NCBI RefSeq assembly: GCF_009856445.1
Contig: NZ_WMFA01000007.1
Location: 1-64,000 of the forward strand
From: Halobacillus litoralis
GTDB lineage: Bacteria > Bacillota > Bacilli > Bacillales > Halobacillaceae
Reading direction: 5' to 3'
Length of the DNA: 64,000 nucleotides
Position 1 is the stretch's first letter; every line of letters begins with the position of its first letter. Below, piece after piece: positions 1 through 9,705 of this stretch. The translations under genes were made by a program, and so were the position numbers. Under the pieces are notes generated by a model. That model saw nothing but the letters and a program-made list of their open reading frames with translations, did no database searches and had not been told where the DNA came from.

Positions 1-332
1 TTGGACGCAAGGGCTCCCATACCGCCATTCTTCCATTTCCTCATCCACCTTCGAACCATGGAATAATCGGGGATATGGAAGAGAGCTGAGGCCTCACGAA
101 TGGAATACCCTTCGTCTTCGATACATGTAATTACCTTCAGTTTAAATTCTGAGGAATAGTTTGTATAGGGAGGCGCAAAAGCTTGATCTCCGTGATACTC
201 ATATAATTTCACCCAATAACGTAAAGCAGAGTTGTCTACGCCGATTTCTTTAGCTAGATGACGGTAGCTTATGGTTTCATCAAGATATCGATGGACGGCT
301 TGAAATTTGTCTTCATTCGTAAATTTATTCAA
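1..332 (-). CDS. IS3-family transposase OrfA, N-terminal 110 residues (cut by window edge)
   Basis: This is the helix-turn-helix subunit (OrfA) of an IS3-type transposase, which binds the element's ends and is fused to OrfB by programmed frameshifting in the family. I translated it from the minus strand. A TTG start at 332-330 follows a GGGGGG ribosome-binding site, and the frame stays open to base 3 for 110 codons. Two helix-turn-helix-like stretches are visible: around residues 20-42 (TISYRHLAKEIGVDNSALRYW) and 72-100 (DEGYSIREASALFHIPDYS, then a VRRW motif). Tandem helix-turn-helix motifs fit IS150-type OrfA. The start lies 56 bases inside the terminal repeat, normal for such elements. Whether the element is intact cannot be judged from this end. 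Confidence 0.8.
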   Translation of the reverse strand, partial: MNKFTNEDKFQAVHRYLDETISYRHLAKEIGVDNSALRYWVKLYEYHGDQAFAPPYTNYSSEFKLKVITCIEDEGYSIREASALFHIPDYSMVRRWMRKWKNGGMGALAS

Positions 333-363
333 GGTGTATCCCCCTTCGGTCAGAGTTAGAAGG

Positions 364-388
364 TGTCCAACTCTTGGGGGTCACTTCA
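364..388 (-). repeat. Terminal inverted repeat of the IS3-family element
   Basis: This 25-base sequence forms the outer end of the element. Minus-strand reading starts TGAAGTGACCCCC and ends GTTGGACA. Its partner lies outside the window. Confidence 0.65.
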
Positions 389-483
389 ACGCAGTCCGAG
401 GAGGCTCACCGCGCTCCCGCGGAAAGCGAGTTATTCCCCGCAGCCCCATCCACTCAAAAACATCTCGAAACTGAGTCTTAAAG
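389..483 (-). repeat. Dispersed GC-rich repeat, copy A, truncated by the IS insertion
   Basis: Read on the minus strand this matches the copy at 55345-55440 (plus strand) closely. Shared blocks are GACTCAGTTTCGAGA, GGGGCTGCGGGGAATA, CTCGCTTTCCGCGGGAGCG and CGGTGAGCCTCCTCGGACTG. The match ends abruptly after ACTGCGT, where the insertion sequence begins; copy B continues with CCTGTGGGGTCTCACC. It is noncoding. GC-rich repeats with this CGCTTTCCGCGGG and GCCTCCTCG style are, from memory, common between genes in Bacillaceae, but I could not check a database. Confidence 0.8.
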
Positions 484-501
484 AAACCTGCCATTTAGTT
501 G

Positions 502-540
502 AATAACCCCATTCTCTTCTTTTGAGAGAATGGGGTTATT
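502..540 (-). terminator. Intrinsic terminator of the YetF-family gene
   Basis: A 16-base-pair perfect stem (502-517 with 525-540, core AACCCCATTCTCT) with a 7-base loop. The gene's stop codon (536-538) lies inside the stem. Confidence 0.85.
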
Positions 541-1231
541 TAAATTCGTTGTTTTGGTCGATTTGGACTTCGCCCTGGTCGTTAATGGTACATAAGGATA
601 TTTCATTGAAAGAATGAAACCCCTGCTTTCGCACTTCATTTACGAGCCATTGTTTATTTTTCCGGATTGTTTGAAGACCACTATATTGCACTTCACCATC
701 AGCAATTAAAACAACGGCATAATCAGAGCTGCCATCGTCTTTCTTTTCAAATACCGAAAGCTTTCCTGATGGTTCCAGAATCGCATAAGCGACATCCCCT
801 ACTTGTTGAATGCCATGTTCGCGCAATTGCAACAACAGATCATTGAAGTTATAACGCTGACGCTTCATCTCTTTCTCATCTACTTTTCCGTGTTTAATGA
901 TGATGGAAGGCTTGCCGTCGAACCAGTTTCTGAATCGCTGGTTTTTCAATGAAATCCATGCACTACCAATTTGGATGGCAAGGAGAACGGCCATAGGCAC
1001 GATGGCTTTCCAAATAGCCTCACCCGGATTCTCGATAAGGAAGACGGCAATTTCAGCCAGCATGATAAATACGACCAAGTCCATAACACTAAGTTCACCA
1101 ATTTCTCTTTTCCCCATGAAGCGGAAAACAAGCAGAATGATTAAATAGGTGATAAGTGTGCGAATGATAATGCTGAATACAAGCACTCCGAGCACAACCT
1201 TTCCTAAAGGTTTCCCTTTAGTTAACATCAC
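536..1231 (-). CDS. YetF/DUF421-family membrane protein
   Basis: A membrane protein of the YetF/YcaP (DUF421) family, whose biochemical role is not well defined. Three hydrophobic segments occupy roughly residues 12-38, 48-66 and 74-92. They are followed by a soluble domain with the family's typical pattern: GKREIGELSVMDLV near residue 40, a DGKPSIIIKHGKV stretch near 105, and a DLLLQLREHGI helix. Length (231 residues) fits the family. The listed start is GTG followed by ATG. An internal GTG about 12 codons downstream would give the more usual short N-terminus, so the start is uncertain. It is a single gene with its own terminator. Confidence 0.8.
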   Translation of the reverse strand: MMLTKGKPLGKVVLGVLVFSIIIRTLITYLIILLVFRFMGKREIGELSVMDLVVFIMLAEIAVFLIENPGEAIWKAIVPMAVLLAIQIGSAWISLKNQRFRNWFDGKPSIIIKHGKVDEKEMKRQRYNFNDLLLQLREHGIQQVGDVAYAILEPSGKLSVFEKKDDGSSDYAVVLIADGEVQYSGLQTIRKNKQWLVNEVRKQGFHSFNEISLCTINDQGEVQIDQNNEFK

Positions 1232-1248
1232 CTATTTTTCCTGTTTTA

Positions 1249-2535
1249 TTAAAGAAATGGAAGCAAATAGCGGAACCAAATATAAATGGATGATACGATT
1301 AAAGAAAGGATCAAAACCGGAAAGCCGTACAGTGAAAATTTAATAAAAGGAATGGGTTTATTATGACTGGCTGCAAGGCCCGCCACAACTACATTGGCGG
1401 AAGCCCCGACAAGGGTACCGTTCCCTCCAAGGCAGGCCCCAAGAGCCAATGACCACCAGACAGGATCGACGTTCATCATTCCATATCCCTGCAACTCCTG
1501 AACCACAGGGATCATAGCGGCAACGAATGGGATGTTGTCGACAACACCTGAAAGGATTCCTGCACTCCAAAGCATCACCATCGAAGTGATAGGCATATCT
1601 CCACCTGAGATCCACACCATTCCTCTTGCTAATTCATCAATCACACCTACCGTCTCTAATCCCCCTACAAGCATGAACAAGCCCATAAAGAAAAACAACG
1701 TCACCCATTCGACTTCCTGAAAAACATGTTCAACTTCAAGCTCTTTCTCAGACAAAAAGAGCAGCAATAGTGCTCCGCTGACAGCGATCGTCGTTATATC
1801 CATATGAATAAATGGATGCATCATGAAACCGCCGATCGTAAGAAGCATGACGGAGATGGATTGAAAGAGCAACGGCGACATTTTCAAATATTCTTTCGCA
1901 TCTACACTCATTAAGTCCTCCGCTAAGGCATGATCATACGTAAGCCCTTTGCGGAATAGCAGAATGATGCCTAGCGTGACGAGGACAAAAATAATGAATA
2001 CTACAGGGCCTAGATGATAAAGGAATGATACAAAACTGAAATGGTCCACCGCTTGTCCGATCATAATGTTCGGCGGGTCACCGATGAGCGTAGCCGTACC
2101 ACCAATATTAGAGCTGAAAATCGTCATGATCAAATAAGGAAATGCGGGAAGTTTCAAACGATCGACGAGAGTCAAAAGGACAGGTACAAATAAGAGAACC
2201 GTTGTAACATTATCTAAAAAAGCAGACCCTACCGCTGTAAACAGCGCTGTTACGAGTAAAAGCGGCACAGGTCTTCCTTTGACAAGCTGTGCTAACCAAA
2301 TAGCTAAAAAAGTGAAAATCCCTGTCTTTTTCGTGATGGACACTAACACCATCATAGAAAAAAGGAGGGCAACGGTTTCCCAGTCTATAAATCCAAAAGC
2401 CTGTTCCCATTCATAAATCTTTGTCATTAAAAGAAGTACGCCACCTGCTACAGCTACCAGTGCACGGTTTAACTTCTCCGTCATTATCAGTACATAGCTA
2501 GCTACAAAAATGAGTATTGCAAGTACAGTTGACAT
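1249..2535 (-). CDS. ArsB/NhaD-type ion transporter (SLC13-like permease)
   Basis: A polytopic membrane transporter of the ion-transporter superfamily containing ArsB, NhaD and SLC13 carriers. There are about 11-12 hydrophobic segments over 428 residues. Two re-entrant-type motifs typical of the fold are visible: FLDNVTTVLLFVPVLLTL near residue 107, with TATLIGDPPNIMIGQA near 147, and their counterpart VVDNIPFVAAMIPVV near 333, with GNGTLVGASANVVVAG near 374. The substrate could be sodium/proton exchange (plausible in a halophile), arsenite, or a dicarboxylate; sequence inspection cannot decide. No arsR or arsC gene is nearby, which argues weakly against arsenic resistance. It is transcribed towards the YetF gene with an 17-base gap and may share its terminator. 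Confidence 0.8.
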   Translation of the reverse strand: MSTVLAILIFVASYVLIMTEKLNRALVAVAGGVLLLMTKIYEWEQAFGFIDWETVALLFSMMVLVSITKKTGIFTFLAIWLAQLVKGRPVPLLLVTALFTAVGSAFLDNVTTVLLFVPVLLTLVDRLKLPAFPYLIMTIFSSNIGGTATLIGDPPNIMIGQAVDHFSFVSFLYHLGPVVFIIFVLVTLGIILLFRKGLTYDHALAEDLMSVDAKEYLKMSPLLFQSISVMLLTIGGFMMHPFIHMDITTIAVSGALLLLFLSEKELEVEHVFQEVEWVTLFFFMGLFMLVGGLETVGVIDELARGMVWISGGDMPITSMVMLWSAGILSGVVDNIPFVAAMIPVVQELQGYGMMNVDPVWWSLALGACLGGNGTLVGASANVVVAGLAASHNKPIPFIKFSLYGFPVLILSLIVSSIYIWFRYLLPFL

Positions 2536-2661
2536 AGATCTTCCCCTTTTTGGACGGACTTTATTAATACTTATTCAAGTCCAGAGGAAAATATCTGCTT
2601 CTATCTATAGAGTTTTCATGCATATAGATAAAAGTGACAAGCATATCAAGGGGGGGATGGG

Positions 2662-3045
2662 ATGAAAAAGTTATTGTCAGGGGTCCTGGGGTATGGAGTC
2701 GGATCTATTTTTATCCTAATGATTGTATTTGCAGGCGTGTTAGCACTTTTATTAAGGTTTACTGGAATGGAATATGAAACACTCAATCAGTTAGCTCTAG
2801 TTGCAGGGATAAGCATTCTCGCCATCGGTGGCATGCTGGCAGCTTATAAGGGAGAACAGAAAGGCTGGCTCTCTGGAGGGATGACCGGGCTGATCTTCGT
2901 CAGTGCGATGATTTTATTTCAAGTCATTTTTGAAAACTCATGGGTATCTCTGCCTCAATTAAGCTATTTCGGAGGGTTGGTTCTTGCGGCCTGGCTTGGT
3001 GGAATGATAGGAGTCAACCTGCCACGTAAAACGGTGAGGAGATGA
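2662..3045 (+). CDS. TIGR04086-type small membrane protein (YrzE-like)
   Basis: A 127-residue protein with four hydrophobic segments (about 10-33, 42-60, 70-90 and 100-119). It resembles the TIGR04086/YrzE family of Firmicutes membrane proteins, which is often found next to yajC; the function is unknown. The start ATG follows a strong GGGGGGATGGG ribosome-binding site. It is one of the few plus-strand genes here, divergent from the transporter at 2535 and convergent with yajC, with which it shares a bidirectional terminator. The 126-base gap upstream must hold the promoters of both divergent genes; I saw no clear consensus pair. Confidence 0.75.
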   Translation: MKKLLSGVLGYGVGSIFILMIVFAGVLALLLRFTGMEYETLNQLALVAGISILAIGGMLAAYKGEQKGWLSGGMTGLIFVSAMILFQVIFENSWVSLPQLSYFGGLVLAAWLGGMIGVNLPRKTVRR

Positions 3046-3055
3046 CGGTACGTAA

Positions 3056-3085
3056 AATCCCGCTACAAGATGATGTAGCGGGATT
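3056..3085. terminator. Bidirectional terminator between the TIGR04086 gene and yajC
   Basis: A perfect 12-base-pair stem (AATCCCGCTACA at 3056-3067 with its complement at 3074-3085) around a 6-base loop, between two convergent genes. Confidence 0.8.
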
Positions 3086-3093
3086 GCATTTGA

Positions 3094-3351
3094 TTAGCTC
3101 AATTTTTCACGCACGGATGAACGATCGAATTTAAGTTGAGTACCATCTTGTACAGAAATCACAAGCGTACCTTCATCAATCGCATGAATCGTTCCGTGAA
3201 GTCCTCCGATTGTTATAACTCTATCGCCTTTTTGGAGGTCCGACTGCATTTGTTGTACTTGCTTCTGTTTCTTTTGCTGCGGTCGAATCAATAGGAAATA
3301 GAAAATGACAAACATTAGAATAATTGGAAGTAAACCTACTAATGTATCCAT
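3094..3351 (-). CDS. yajC: YajC, accessory subunit of the Sec translocase
   Basis: YajC is a single-pass membrane protein that associates with SecDF and the SecYEG translocon. The 85-residue protein has one N-terminal transmembrane helix (about residues 4-22) ending in the family signature FLLIRPQQKKQKQ. A small soluble domain with the pattern KGDRVITIGGLHGTI follows near residue 42. The typical length is 80-110. It lies 15 bases downstream of tgt, as in most Bacillaceae, and ends at the shared bidirectional terminator. Confidence 0.95.
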   Translation of the reverse strand: MDTLVGLLPIILMFVIFYFLLIRPQQKKQKQVQQMQSDLQKGDRVITIGGLHGTIHAIDEGTLVISVQDGTQLKFDRSSVREKLS

Positions 3352-3366
3352 TTATTTTCCCCCTTT

Positions 3367-4518
<1,152 letters not shown>

Positions 4519-4537
4519 TCACTGTTGATCCTAAAGA

Positions 4538-5563
4538 TCATTTTATGAACATCGCATCTCCAAAACTAAAGAAACGATACCTTTCTTCTACCGCCTGTTT
4601 GTAAGCTTCCAAAATAAAGTCTCGTCCTGCAAAGGCACTGACAAGCATGATTAAGGTGGACTTAGGCAAATGGAAGTTAGTAATTAATCCATCGATGGCT
4701 TTCAACTTCTGAGGCGGATAAATGAAGATGTCCGTCCAACCGCTTGCCTCTTTAAAAGTCCCGTAATCACGGATGATGGTTTCAAGAGTTCTCGTAGAAG
4801 TGGTTCCTACCGATATGATCCTTCGGCCTCGTTCTTTAACTGCATTGAGCTGATTCGCTGTGTCTTCACTCAACTGGTAGAACTCTGCATGCATATCATG
4901 TTCCTCCACTTGATCAACACTGACCGGACGGAAAGTACCAAGCCCTACGTGGAGTGTCAAATACGCAAGTTCAATCCCCTTCGACTGCAAATCCTTTAAC
5001 AGTTCTTCTGTAAAGTGTAATCCAGCGGTTGGGGCAGCGGCTGAACCTTCTTCCTTTGCATAGACAGTCTGATACCGGTTTCTATCTGACAATTGCTCTT
5101 TGATATATGGCGGCAAAGGCATCTCTCCCAGAGATTCCAGTACTTCAAGGAAAATACCTTCGTAACTGAATTTCACCTTGCGTCCTCCGTGCTCTTGCAA
5201 TTCGGTACATTCGGCTACAAGCTTCCCTTCTCCGAATATGATCTTTGTACCAAATTTTACCTTTTTCGCAGGTTTGACCAGCACTTCCCATTCATCCTGG
5301 GCTGTTTGATGAAGAAGCAGGACCTCTACTTTCCCACCGGTCCCGTCTTTGGAACCGTACAGCCGTGCAGGCAAAACCTTAGTGTCATTCAAGACAAGGC
5401 AGTCACCTTTTTCTAAGTAATCGGTGATTTGAGAAAAATGCTGATGTTCAATGGTTTGTTCTGAACGATCACAAACCATGAGCCGGGAAGCCGTGCGATC
5501 TTCTAATGGAACTTGGGCGATCAGCTCCTCCGGTAAATCAAAATCGTATTGCTTAATATCCAT
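4538..5563 (-). CDS. queA: S-adenosylmethionine:tRNA ribosyltransferase-isomerase
   Basis: QueA transfers and isomerises the ribosyl part of S-adenosylmethionine onto preQ1-34 of tRNA, giving epoxyqueuosine after Tgt has acted. The 341-residue length is standard. Family landmarks are the N-terminal [13 protein letters not shown], the [13 protein letters not shown] stretch near residue 58, [13 protein letters not shown] near 178, [14 protein letters not shown] near 204 and the C-terminal [21 protein letters not shown]. It is transcribed with ruvB upstream and tgt downstream. Confidence 0.97.
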   Translation of the reverse strand: MDIKQYDFDLPEELIAQVPLEDRTASRLMVCDRSEQTIEHQHFSQITDYLEKGDCLVLNDTKVLPARLYGSKDGTGGKVEVLLLHQTAQDEWEVLVKPAKKVKFGTKIIFGEGKLVAECTELQEHGGRKVKFSYEGIFLEVLESLGEMPLPPYIKEQLSDRNRYQTVYAKEEGSAAAPTAGLHFTEELLKDLQSKGIELAYLTLHVGLGTFRPVSVDQVEEHDMHAEFYQLSEDTANQLNAVKERGRRIISVGTTSTRTLETIIRDYGTFKEASGWTDIFIYPPQKLKAIDGLITNFHLPKSTLIMLVSAFAGRDFILEAYKQAVEERYRFFSFGDAMFIK

Positions 5564-5591
5564 GTGAATCCCCTATTCTATGTGTAATCGG

Positions 5592-5789
5592 TCAAAATTT
5601 TCTTATGAAATAGAAAATTAACGAAAGGACAATGCTCACAATAATGGAAGTCATAATGGGAAAATAAAACGTGACGTTTCCTTTTTTAAAGCTGAGATCG
5701 CCTGGCAATTTTCCAAATATGCTCCATACTATACCAATCAGTATGAACACAATCCCTATTACAATAAAGATTTTACCAAACCCCGTCAA
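5592..5789 (-). CDS. DUF2905-family two-helix membrane protein
   Basis: A 65-residue protein with two transmembrane helices (about residues 8-26 and 42-62) separated by the family's conserved stretch [19 protein letters not shown]. This fits DUF2905, a family of unknown function commonly found between ruvB and queA. Its start overlaps the end of ruvB by 4 bases (ATGA), which suggests translational coupling. Confidence 0.85.
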   Translation of the reverse strand: MTGFGKIFIVIGIVFILIGIVWSIFGKLPGDLSFKKGNVTFYFPIMTSIIVSIVLSLIFYFIRKF

Positions 5790-6790
5790 GAGCCAGGCAC
5801 CTCCCTGTTGAAGTGAGCGTAGGCTTTAGGTGTGACCACCCGGCCTCTTGGCGTGCGTTGGATATAACCAATTTGCAGCAGGAACGGCTCATAAACATCC
5901 TCAATCGTTTGAGGTTCTTCCCCAATGGTTGCGGCTATCGTATCCAATCCCACAGGTCCTCCCTGGAAGCTGTCCATGATCCCTTTCAGCAATTTGTGGT
6001 CGATAAAATCAAGACCTTCTGCATCTACTTGAAGCATTTCCAATGCTTCCTGTGTCGTTGCTTTGCTGATGACTGTCTCCCCTTTTACCTGAGCAATATC
6101 GCGGACACGCTTCAACAGGCGATTGGCAATCCTCGGTGTTCCTCTCGAACGACGCGCGATTTCAACAGCCGCCGCCCCGTCGATTTCAACAGAAAAGATT
6201 TCTGCTGTCCGTTCTACGATGGAACAAAGCGCTTTCGTATCGTAATATTCCAGACGGCTGTGCACACCGAAACGATCTCTGAGAGGCGCGGAAAGCAAAC
6301 CGGCCCGCGTTGTAGCTCCGACCAGCGTGAAAGGTGGAAGATCAAGTCTTACAGAGCGCGCGCTCGGCCCCGTTCCTACGACAATATCAAGACAGAAATC
6401 TTCCATAGCAGGATAGAGAACTTCTTCGACAGAACGTGGAAGGCGATGGATTTCATCAATGAAGAGGACATCCCCTGGTTCCAAAGAAGATAAAATAGCC
6501 GCTAAATCCCCGGCTCGCTCAATGGCTGGACCAGCCGTCGTTCGAAACTGGACCCCCATCTCATTAGCAATGATCGAAGCAAGTGTTGTTTTACCTAAAC
6601 CGGGCGGCCCATACAACAGTGCATGGTCAAGGGGCTCATTCCGCATCTTTGCCGCTTCGATGAAGATGCTAAGGTTATTTTTCACTTGATCCTGACCAAT
6701 ATACTGTTTCAGAGTTTCCGGCCGTAAACTAAGCTCAATCTCCTGGTCGGCGTTCTGTTGTTCTCCGGATATCATGCGATCTTCCAACAT
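5786..6790 (-). CDS. ruvB: Holliday junction branch-migration helicase RuvB
   Basis: RuvB is the hexameric AAA+ motor that drives branch migration of Holliday junctions with RuvA. The 334-residue protein carries Walker [10 protein letters not shown] (61-69), Walker [10 protein letters not shown] (about 108-116), the sensor stretch [12 protein letters not shown], the arginine-finger region LRDRFGV, and a C-terminal winged-helix DNA-binding domain with RTPRGRVVT. It lies 15 bases downstream of ruvA in a ruvA-ruvB-DUF2905-queA-tgt-yajC cluster. No ruvC is present, as expected for Firmicutes, which use RecU instead. Confidence 0.97.
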   Translation of the reverse strand: MLEDRMISGEQQNADQEIELSLRPETLKQYIGQDQVKNNLSIFIEAAKMRNEPLDHALLYGPPGLGKTTLASIIANEMGVQFRTTAGPAIERAGDLAAILSSLEPGDVLFIDEIHRLPRSVEEVLYPAMEDFCLDIVVGTGPSARSVRLDLPPFTLVGATTRAGLLSAPLRDRFGVHSRLEYYDTKALCSIVERTAEIFSVEIDGAAAVEIARRSRGTPRIANRLLKRVRDIAQVKGETVISKATTQEALEMLQVDAEGLDFIDHKLLKGIMDSFQGGPVGLDTIAATIGEEPQTIEDVYEPFLLQIGYIQRTPRGRVVTPKAYAHFNREVPGS

Positions 6791-6805
6791 TCATCCCTCC
6801 TTCCC

Positions 6806-7423
6806 TTAAGATTTCATAAGTAACTGCAGCCCTTGTCTGACATAATCATCCACGCTGCCATGGTTGGCTTTTTCAAGTTCTGTACGAACCATCTTCACTT
6901 CTTTTTCTGTATAACCCAGGGCTTTTAATGCTTCAACCGCGTCGTCCACGAATGCCCGCTTCTCTTTCGAGGTCAGATCATCCTGATAGAATAGAGTGTC
7001 CTCATTGTCTTCATCAGGAAGCCAGACAATCAGCTTCCCTTTTAAATCAAGGATCATCTGACGAGCAGTCTTCTTACCGACTCCCGGAAATTTCGTTAAG
7101 TATTTATCGTCTTCCTGCTCAATAGCCGATACGAATTCTGGTACACTCACTGTTCCAAGGATTGCAAGTGCTCCTTTTGGTCCAATGCCAGAAACGTTTA
7201 GTAACTGAGCAAAAAGCTGTTTGTCTTCTTTTTTCTTGAAACCGAAAAGTGATTGATTATCTTCTCTTATATAGTGGTACGTATGTACTTTGACTTCCTT
7301 GCTCATTGAATCTTGAAAATGATATGGATTCGCGCACAGCACTTCGTATCCTATGCCGCCTGTTTCTATAGTGATCGACCCTTCATCGAGTGTCGTCAAC
7401 TGACCTTTCACGTAACTAATCAT
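6806..7423 (-). CDS. ruvA: Holliday junction DNA-binding protein RuvA
   Basis: RuvA tetramers bind four-way junctions and load RuvB. The 205-residue protein has the N-terminal OB domain (MISYVKGQLTTLDEGSITIE). Two helix-hairpin-helix motifs follow in domain II (NVSGIGPKGALAIL near 73 and KFPGVGKKTARQMIL near 108). The C-terminal domain III (about 155-203, EALKALGYTEKEV) contacts RuvB. Length is typical. Confidence 0.97.
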   Translation of the reverse strand: MISYVKGQLTTLDEGSITIETGGIGYEVLCANPYHFQDSMSKEVKVHTYHYIREDNQSLFGFKKKEDKQLFAQLLNVSGIGPKGALAILGTVSVPEFVSAIEQEDDKYLTKFPGVGKKTARQMILDLKGKLIVWLPDEDNEDTLFYQDDLTSKEKRAFVDDAVEALKALGYTEKEVKMVRTELEKANHGSVDDYVRQGLQLLMKS

Positions 7424-7526
7424 TGTAAAATTCCCTCTCTACCCTTTATTGCTATCCTTCCTATTGTAACATACAAGCACATGTTCGCCCATGCTAAAAA
7501 GCCGTGGATCCCCTTTGAAACGGCAT

Positions 7527-7556
7527 AAAACAGCCACAATGATTTGTGGCTGTTTT
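7527..7556 (-). terminator. Terminator downstream of bofC
   Basis: A perfect 12-base-pair stem (AAAACAGCCACA at 7527-7538 with its complement at 7545-7556). Its A/T flanks provide U-runs in either direction, but the only gene ending here is bofC. Confidence 0.8.
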
Positions 7557-7564
7557 AACGTCTT

Positions 7565-8134
7565 TCATACTTCATCTTGTTTGGAAAATTGACGTACGAC
7601 TTGCTCAAAGTGTCGATGATCCTTGATTTTTATGCCCTGTTTTAATTCATTCTCTCTTTTTGTTTCTAACGGCTTTATGGGTACTGGTTTAAAGGATTCT
7701 ATCACCTTCCCTTGATCAGGAAGACCTTGAAAGACGGCTAGCTCGCCATCCTCTGTCAATCCGAAATACCCCGTCTGTTTTGTCAAAGGAGAGATATCAT
7801 CGACTTCTCTCTGAAAAACCACCCTGTCCAACTGCTGTTCTTCAACCGTCCATCCCTCGTACGAAGCCCAAAAATCCATCATAGACCATATGGTTTCTTC
7901 TTTTTTTGTTGTTTCTGTCACACCATCTATATAATGCTCCTTTAGAATGACCGTCAGTTTCAAAGGTTCCGGCTTCACCAATGTCTCCACGGATTCTATT
8001 TGCTCCTGCTTACCCTGGATGACTCTTTGAGGCGTGTTATCTTTAAAGGTTTTCTGTTGAGTTTGATCAATCATCGACCAACTCAATACGGCAACGCCTA
8101 TGGTTAATCCAACAATCCAGGCCCATCGTTTCAT
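7565..8134 (-). CDS. bofC: BofC, regulator of pro-sigma-K processing (sporulation)
   Basis: BofC is a forespore-secreted protein that restrains the SpoIVB protease and so delays the signal that triggers pro-sigma-K processing in the mother cell. The 189-residue protein has an N-terminal hydrophobic segment (about 5-22, WAWIVGLTIGVAVLSWSMI), consistent with export. Its central domain has the LKEHYIDGVTETT and IWSMMDFWASYEGWTVEE stretches typical of the family, and a YFGLTEDGELAVFQGLP region near 122. The place between ruvA and yebC matches B. subtilis. The downstream target pathway (SpoIVFA/SpoIVFB) is encoded at 18683-20294. Confidence 0.88.
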   Translation of the reverse strand: MKRWAWIVGLTIGVAVLSWSMIDQTQQKTFKDNTPQRVIQGKQEQIESVETLVKPEPLKLTVILKEHYIDGVTETTKKEETIWSMMDFWASYEGWTVEEQQLDRVVFQREVDDISPLTKQTGYFGLTEDGELAVFQGLPDQGKVIESFKPVPIKPLETKRENELKQGIKIKDHRHFEQVVRQFSKQDEV

Positions 8135-8155
8135 AACAGGATCCCCCCTAAATAA

Positions 8156-8196
8156 AATAACTTCTGTTTCTAGTGTGTCCAGAAACAGAAGTTATT
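8156..8196 (-). terminator. Terminator of the yebC gene
   Basis: A perfect 16-base-pair stem (8156-8171 with 8181-8196, core AACTTCTGTTTCT) with a 9-base loop, just past the yebC stop codon. Confidence 0.85.
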
Positions 8197-8213
8197 ATCA
8201 TAGCAAAGGGAGA

Positions 8214-8966
8214 TCACGATAATTTTTCTAGGATCGCTTCATCAGCATCAAGATTGTGATAGACTTCTTGAACATCATCGTTATCCTCCAACATATCAAT
8301 CAGCTTCAACATTTTTTCTACGCCTTCTTCGCCAAGTTCCGTATAGGTTTCAGGAATCATGGTCACTTCACTTGTAGTAAAGGCATACCCATTTGCTTCC
8401 AGGGCCTGTTTCACATCAGAAAAAGATTCAGGATCCGTATAAATTTCAAATTGTTCTTCTGAAGTTTCCATTTCCTCTCCACCGGCTTCAATGACTTCAA
8501 GCATCAGTTCTTCTTCATCCGCCTCTGTTGTTTCCCTGTCGATCACAAGATAACCTGAGCGATTGAACATGAAGGAGACACACCCATTCTCCCCTAAGTT
8601 TCCATCATTTTTATTGAAAGCATGTCTGACATCTGCAGCTGTACGATTCTTATTGTCCGTCAATACTTTCACCATAACTGCTACCCCGCCAGGACCATAT
8701 CCTTCATACGTATATTCTTCATAATTGACCCCTTCAAGGTCCCCGGTCGCTTTTTTAATGGCTCGATCAATGTTATCTTTCGGCATATTGTTTGATCTTG
8801 CTTTATCTACAGCTATACGCAGCGCAGGATTGGTTTCTTGATCCCCGCCTCCTTGTTTCGCCGCCATGAAAATCTCACGAGCAAGCTTCATGAAGAGTTT
8901 TCCGCGTTTCGCATCTTGAGCACCTTTTCGATGCTTGATATTACTCCATTTTGAATGGCCAGCCAT
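8214..8966 (-). CDS. yebC: YebC/PmpR-family (DUF28) translation/regulatory protein
   Basis: This belongs to the YebC/TACO1 family (DUF28). Members have been described as DNA-binding regulators and, more recently, as factors that help ribosomes through difficult proline-containing sequences. I chose the ATG at 8966 because it gives the conserved N-terminus [19 protein letters not shown] and is preceded by GAGAGGAG at good spacing; the frame is open 20 codons further upstream. Other landmarks are [16 protein letters not shown] near residue 75, [23 protein letters not shown] near 96, and the closing [10 protein letters not shown]. Length 250. Confidence 0.95.
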   Translation of the reverse strand: MAGHSKWSNIKHRKGAQDAKRGKLFMKLAREIFMAAKQGGGDQETNPALRIAVDKARSNNMPKDNIDRAIKKATGDLEGVNYEEYTYEGYGPGGVAVMVKVLTDNKNRTAADVRHAFNKNDGNLGENGCVSFMFNRSGYLVIDRETTEADEEELMLEVIEAGGEEMETSEEQFEIYTDPESFSDVKQALEANGYAFTTSEVTMIPETYTELGEEGVEKMLKLIDMLEDNDDVQEVYHNLDADEAILEKLS

Positions 8967-9089
8967 TGGACATTCTCCTCTCCCAAACAAATCTTTATCG
9001 TCCCTTAGCGTAAGTTTAATCAGCATTGGACTCTACATTCTAATATATCACAATCCCCTTTTTTCTTGAAAGCGAACCGTTATCCCCTG

Positions 9090-9635
9090 TTATTGATTAA
9101 AAAAGTTTTTAAACCTTTCTCTGATTTTATCAGGTGCTTCCCTGTCTCTTGAGTTAAAGTTTTTCATTTCATCCCAGCTGTTGTTATTCGTATAGACAAC
9201 CAAATCTTTATCCGACACTTGCTTCACCTTAGCTTCTATCTTTTCCGGAATCGTTTCATCTCTCAGATCATATGGATTGATCATGACCGCCACATACATG
9301 CGATCATCAGTCGAATAAGCTTGAGCCATCGTGATTTCCTTCAATTCATTCACTTTTTCTACGACAGCCATGGCATCTTCGTTATTGAAATCATTGTCGT
9401 GGGAACGGTTGGTTTCACCATACTTCGCATTTCTGAATTCTTCCTCTGCTGTACGTTTAAAGTAACTATCTTTCCCTGTAGGAATTTGCCCTCGGCGTTC
9501 AATCGCTCCATCTTGAGCATAACCAAGAGGTTGGTAAGGGGGTGATTCTTCTTCCTTCGGTTCAGCCGTTTCATCCGCCTGACACGCAAACATGAATAAA
9601 GTGGTCAACATAAGCATACTAACGATTTTCCACAT
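9090..9635 (-). CDS. YhcN/YlaJ-family sporulation lipoprotein (CoxA-like)
   Basis: A 181-residue lipoprotein of the YhcN/YlaJ family found in spore formers. The signal peptide ends in the lipobox LFMFAC, with the lipid-modified cysteine at residue 18. A charged, poorly conserved spacer follows (about 20-80). The conserved domain has VVEKVNELKEITMAQAYSTDD and MYVAVMINPYDLRD, ending in short helices. B. subtilis places CoxA, a spore-cortex protein of this family, next to safA. The position here, two genes from safA, suggests the same role, but sequence alone does not distinguish CoxA from YhcN. Confidence 0.75.
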   Translation of the reverse strand: MWKIVSMLMLTTLFMFACQADETAEPKEEESPPYQPLGYAQDGAIERRGQIPTGKDSYFKRTAEEEFRNAKYGETNRSHDNDFNNEDAMAVVEKVNELKEITMAQAYSTDDRMYVAVMINPYDLRDETIPEKIEAKVKQVSDKDLVVYTNNNSWDEMKNFNSRDREAPDKIRERFKNFFNQ

Positions 9636-9705
9636 AAAAACATTCTCCTTTTACCCTTACTATGGGTTCAAGAAGAATGTTTTAGTCTGTCAATATTCGC
9701 CAGGC

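Larger units (their letters stand above)
1..388 (-). mobile_element. Right-hand part of an IS3-family (IS150-like) insertion sequence, continuing beyond the window
   Basis: The stretch contains the start of an OrfA transposase gene reading out of the window. It ends in a 25-base terminal sequence at 364-388 that, read on the minus strand, begins TGAAGTGACCCCCAAGAG and continues to GTTGGACA. This is the style of end I associate with IS150-group IS3 elements, which start with TG and have a CCCC block followed by TTGGACA. The outer boundary at 388/389 is supported independently: from 389 onward the sequence matches another dispersed repeat at 55345-55440, and that match stops exactly here. The other end, OrfB and the target duplication lie outside the window. 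Confidence 0.75.
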
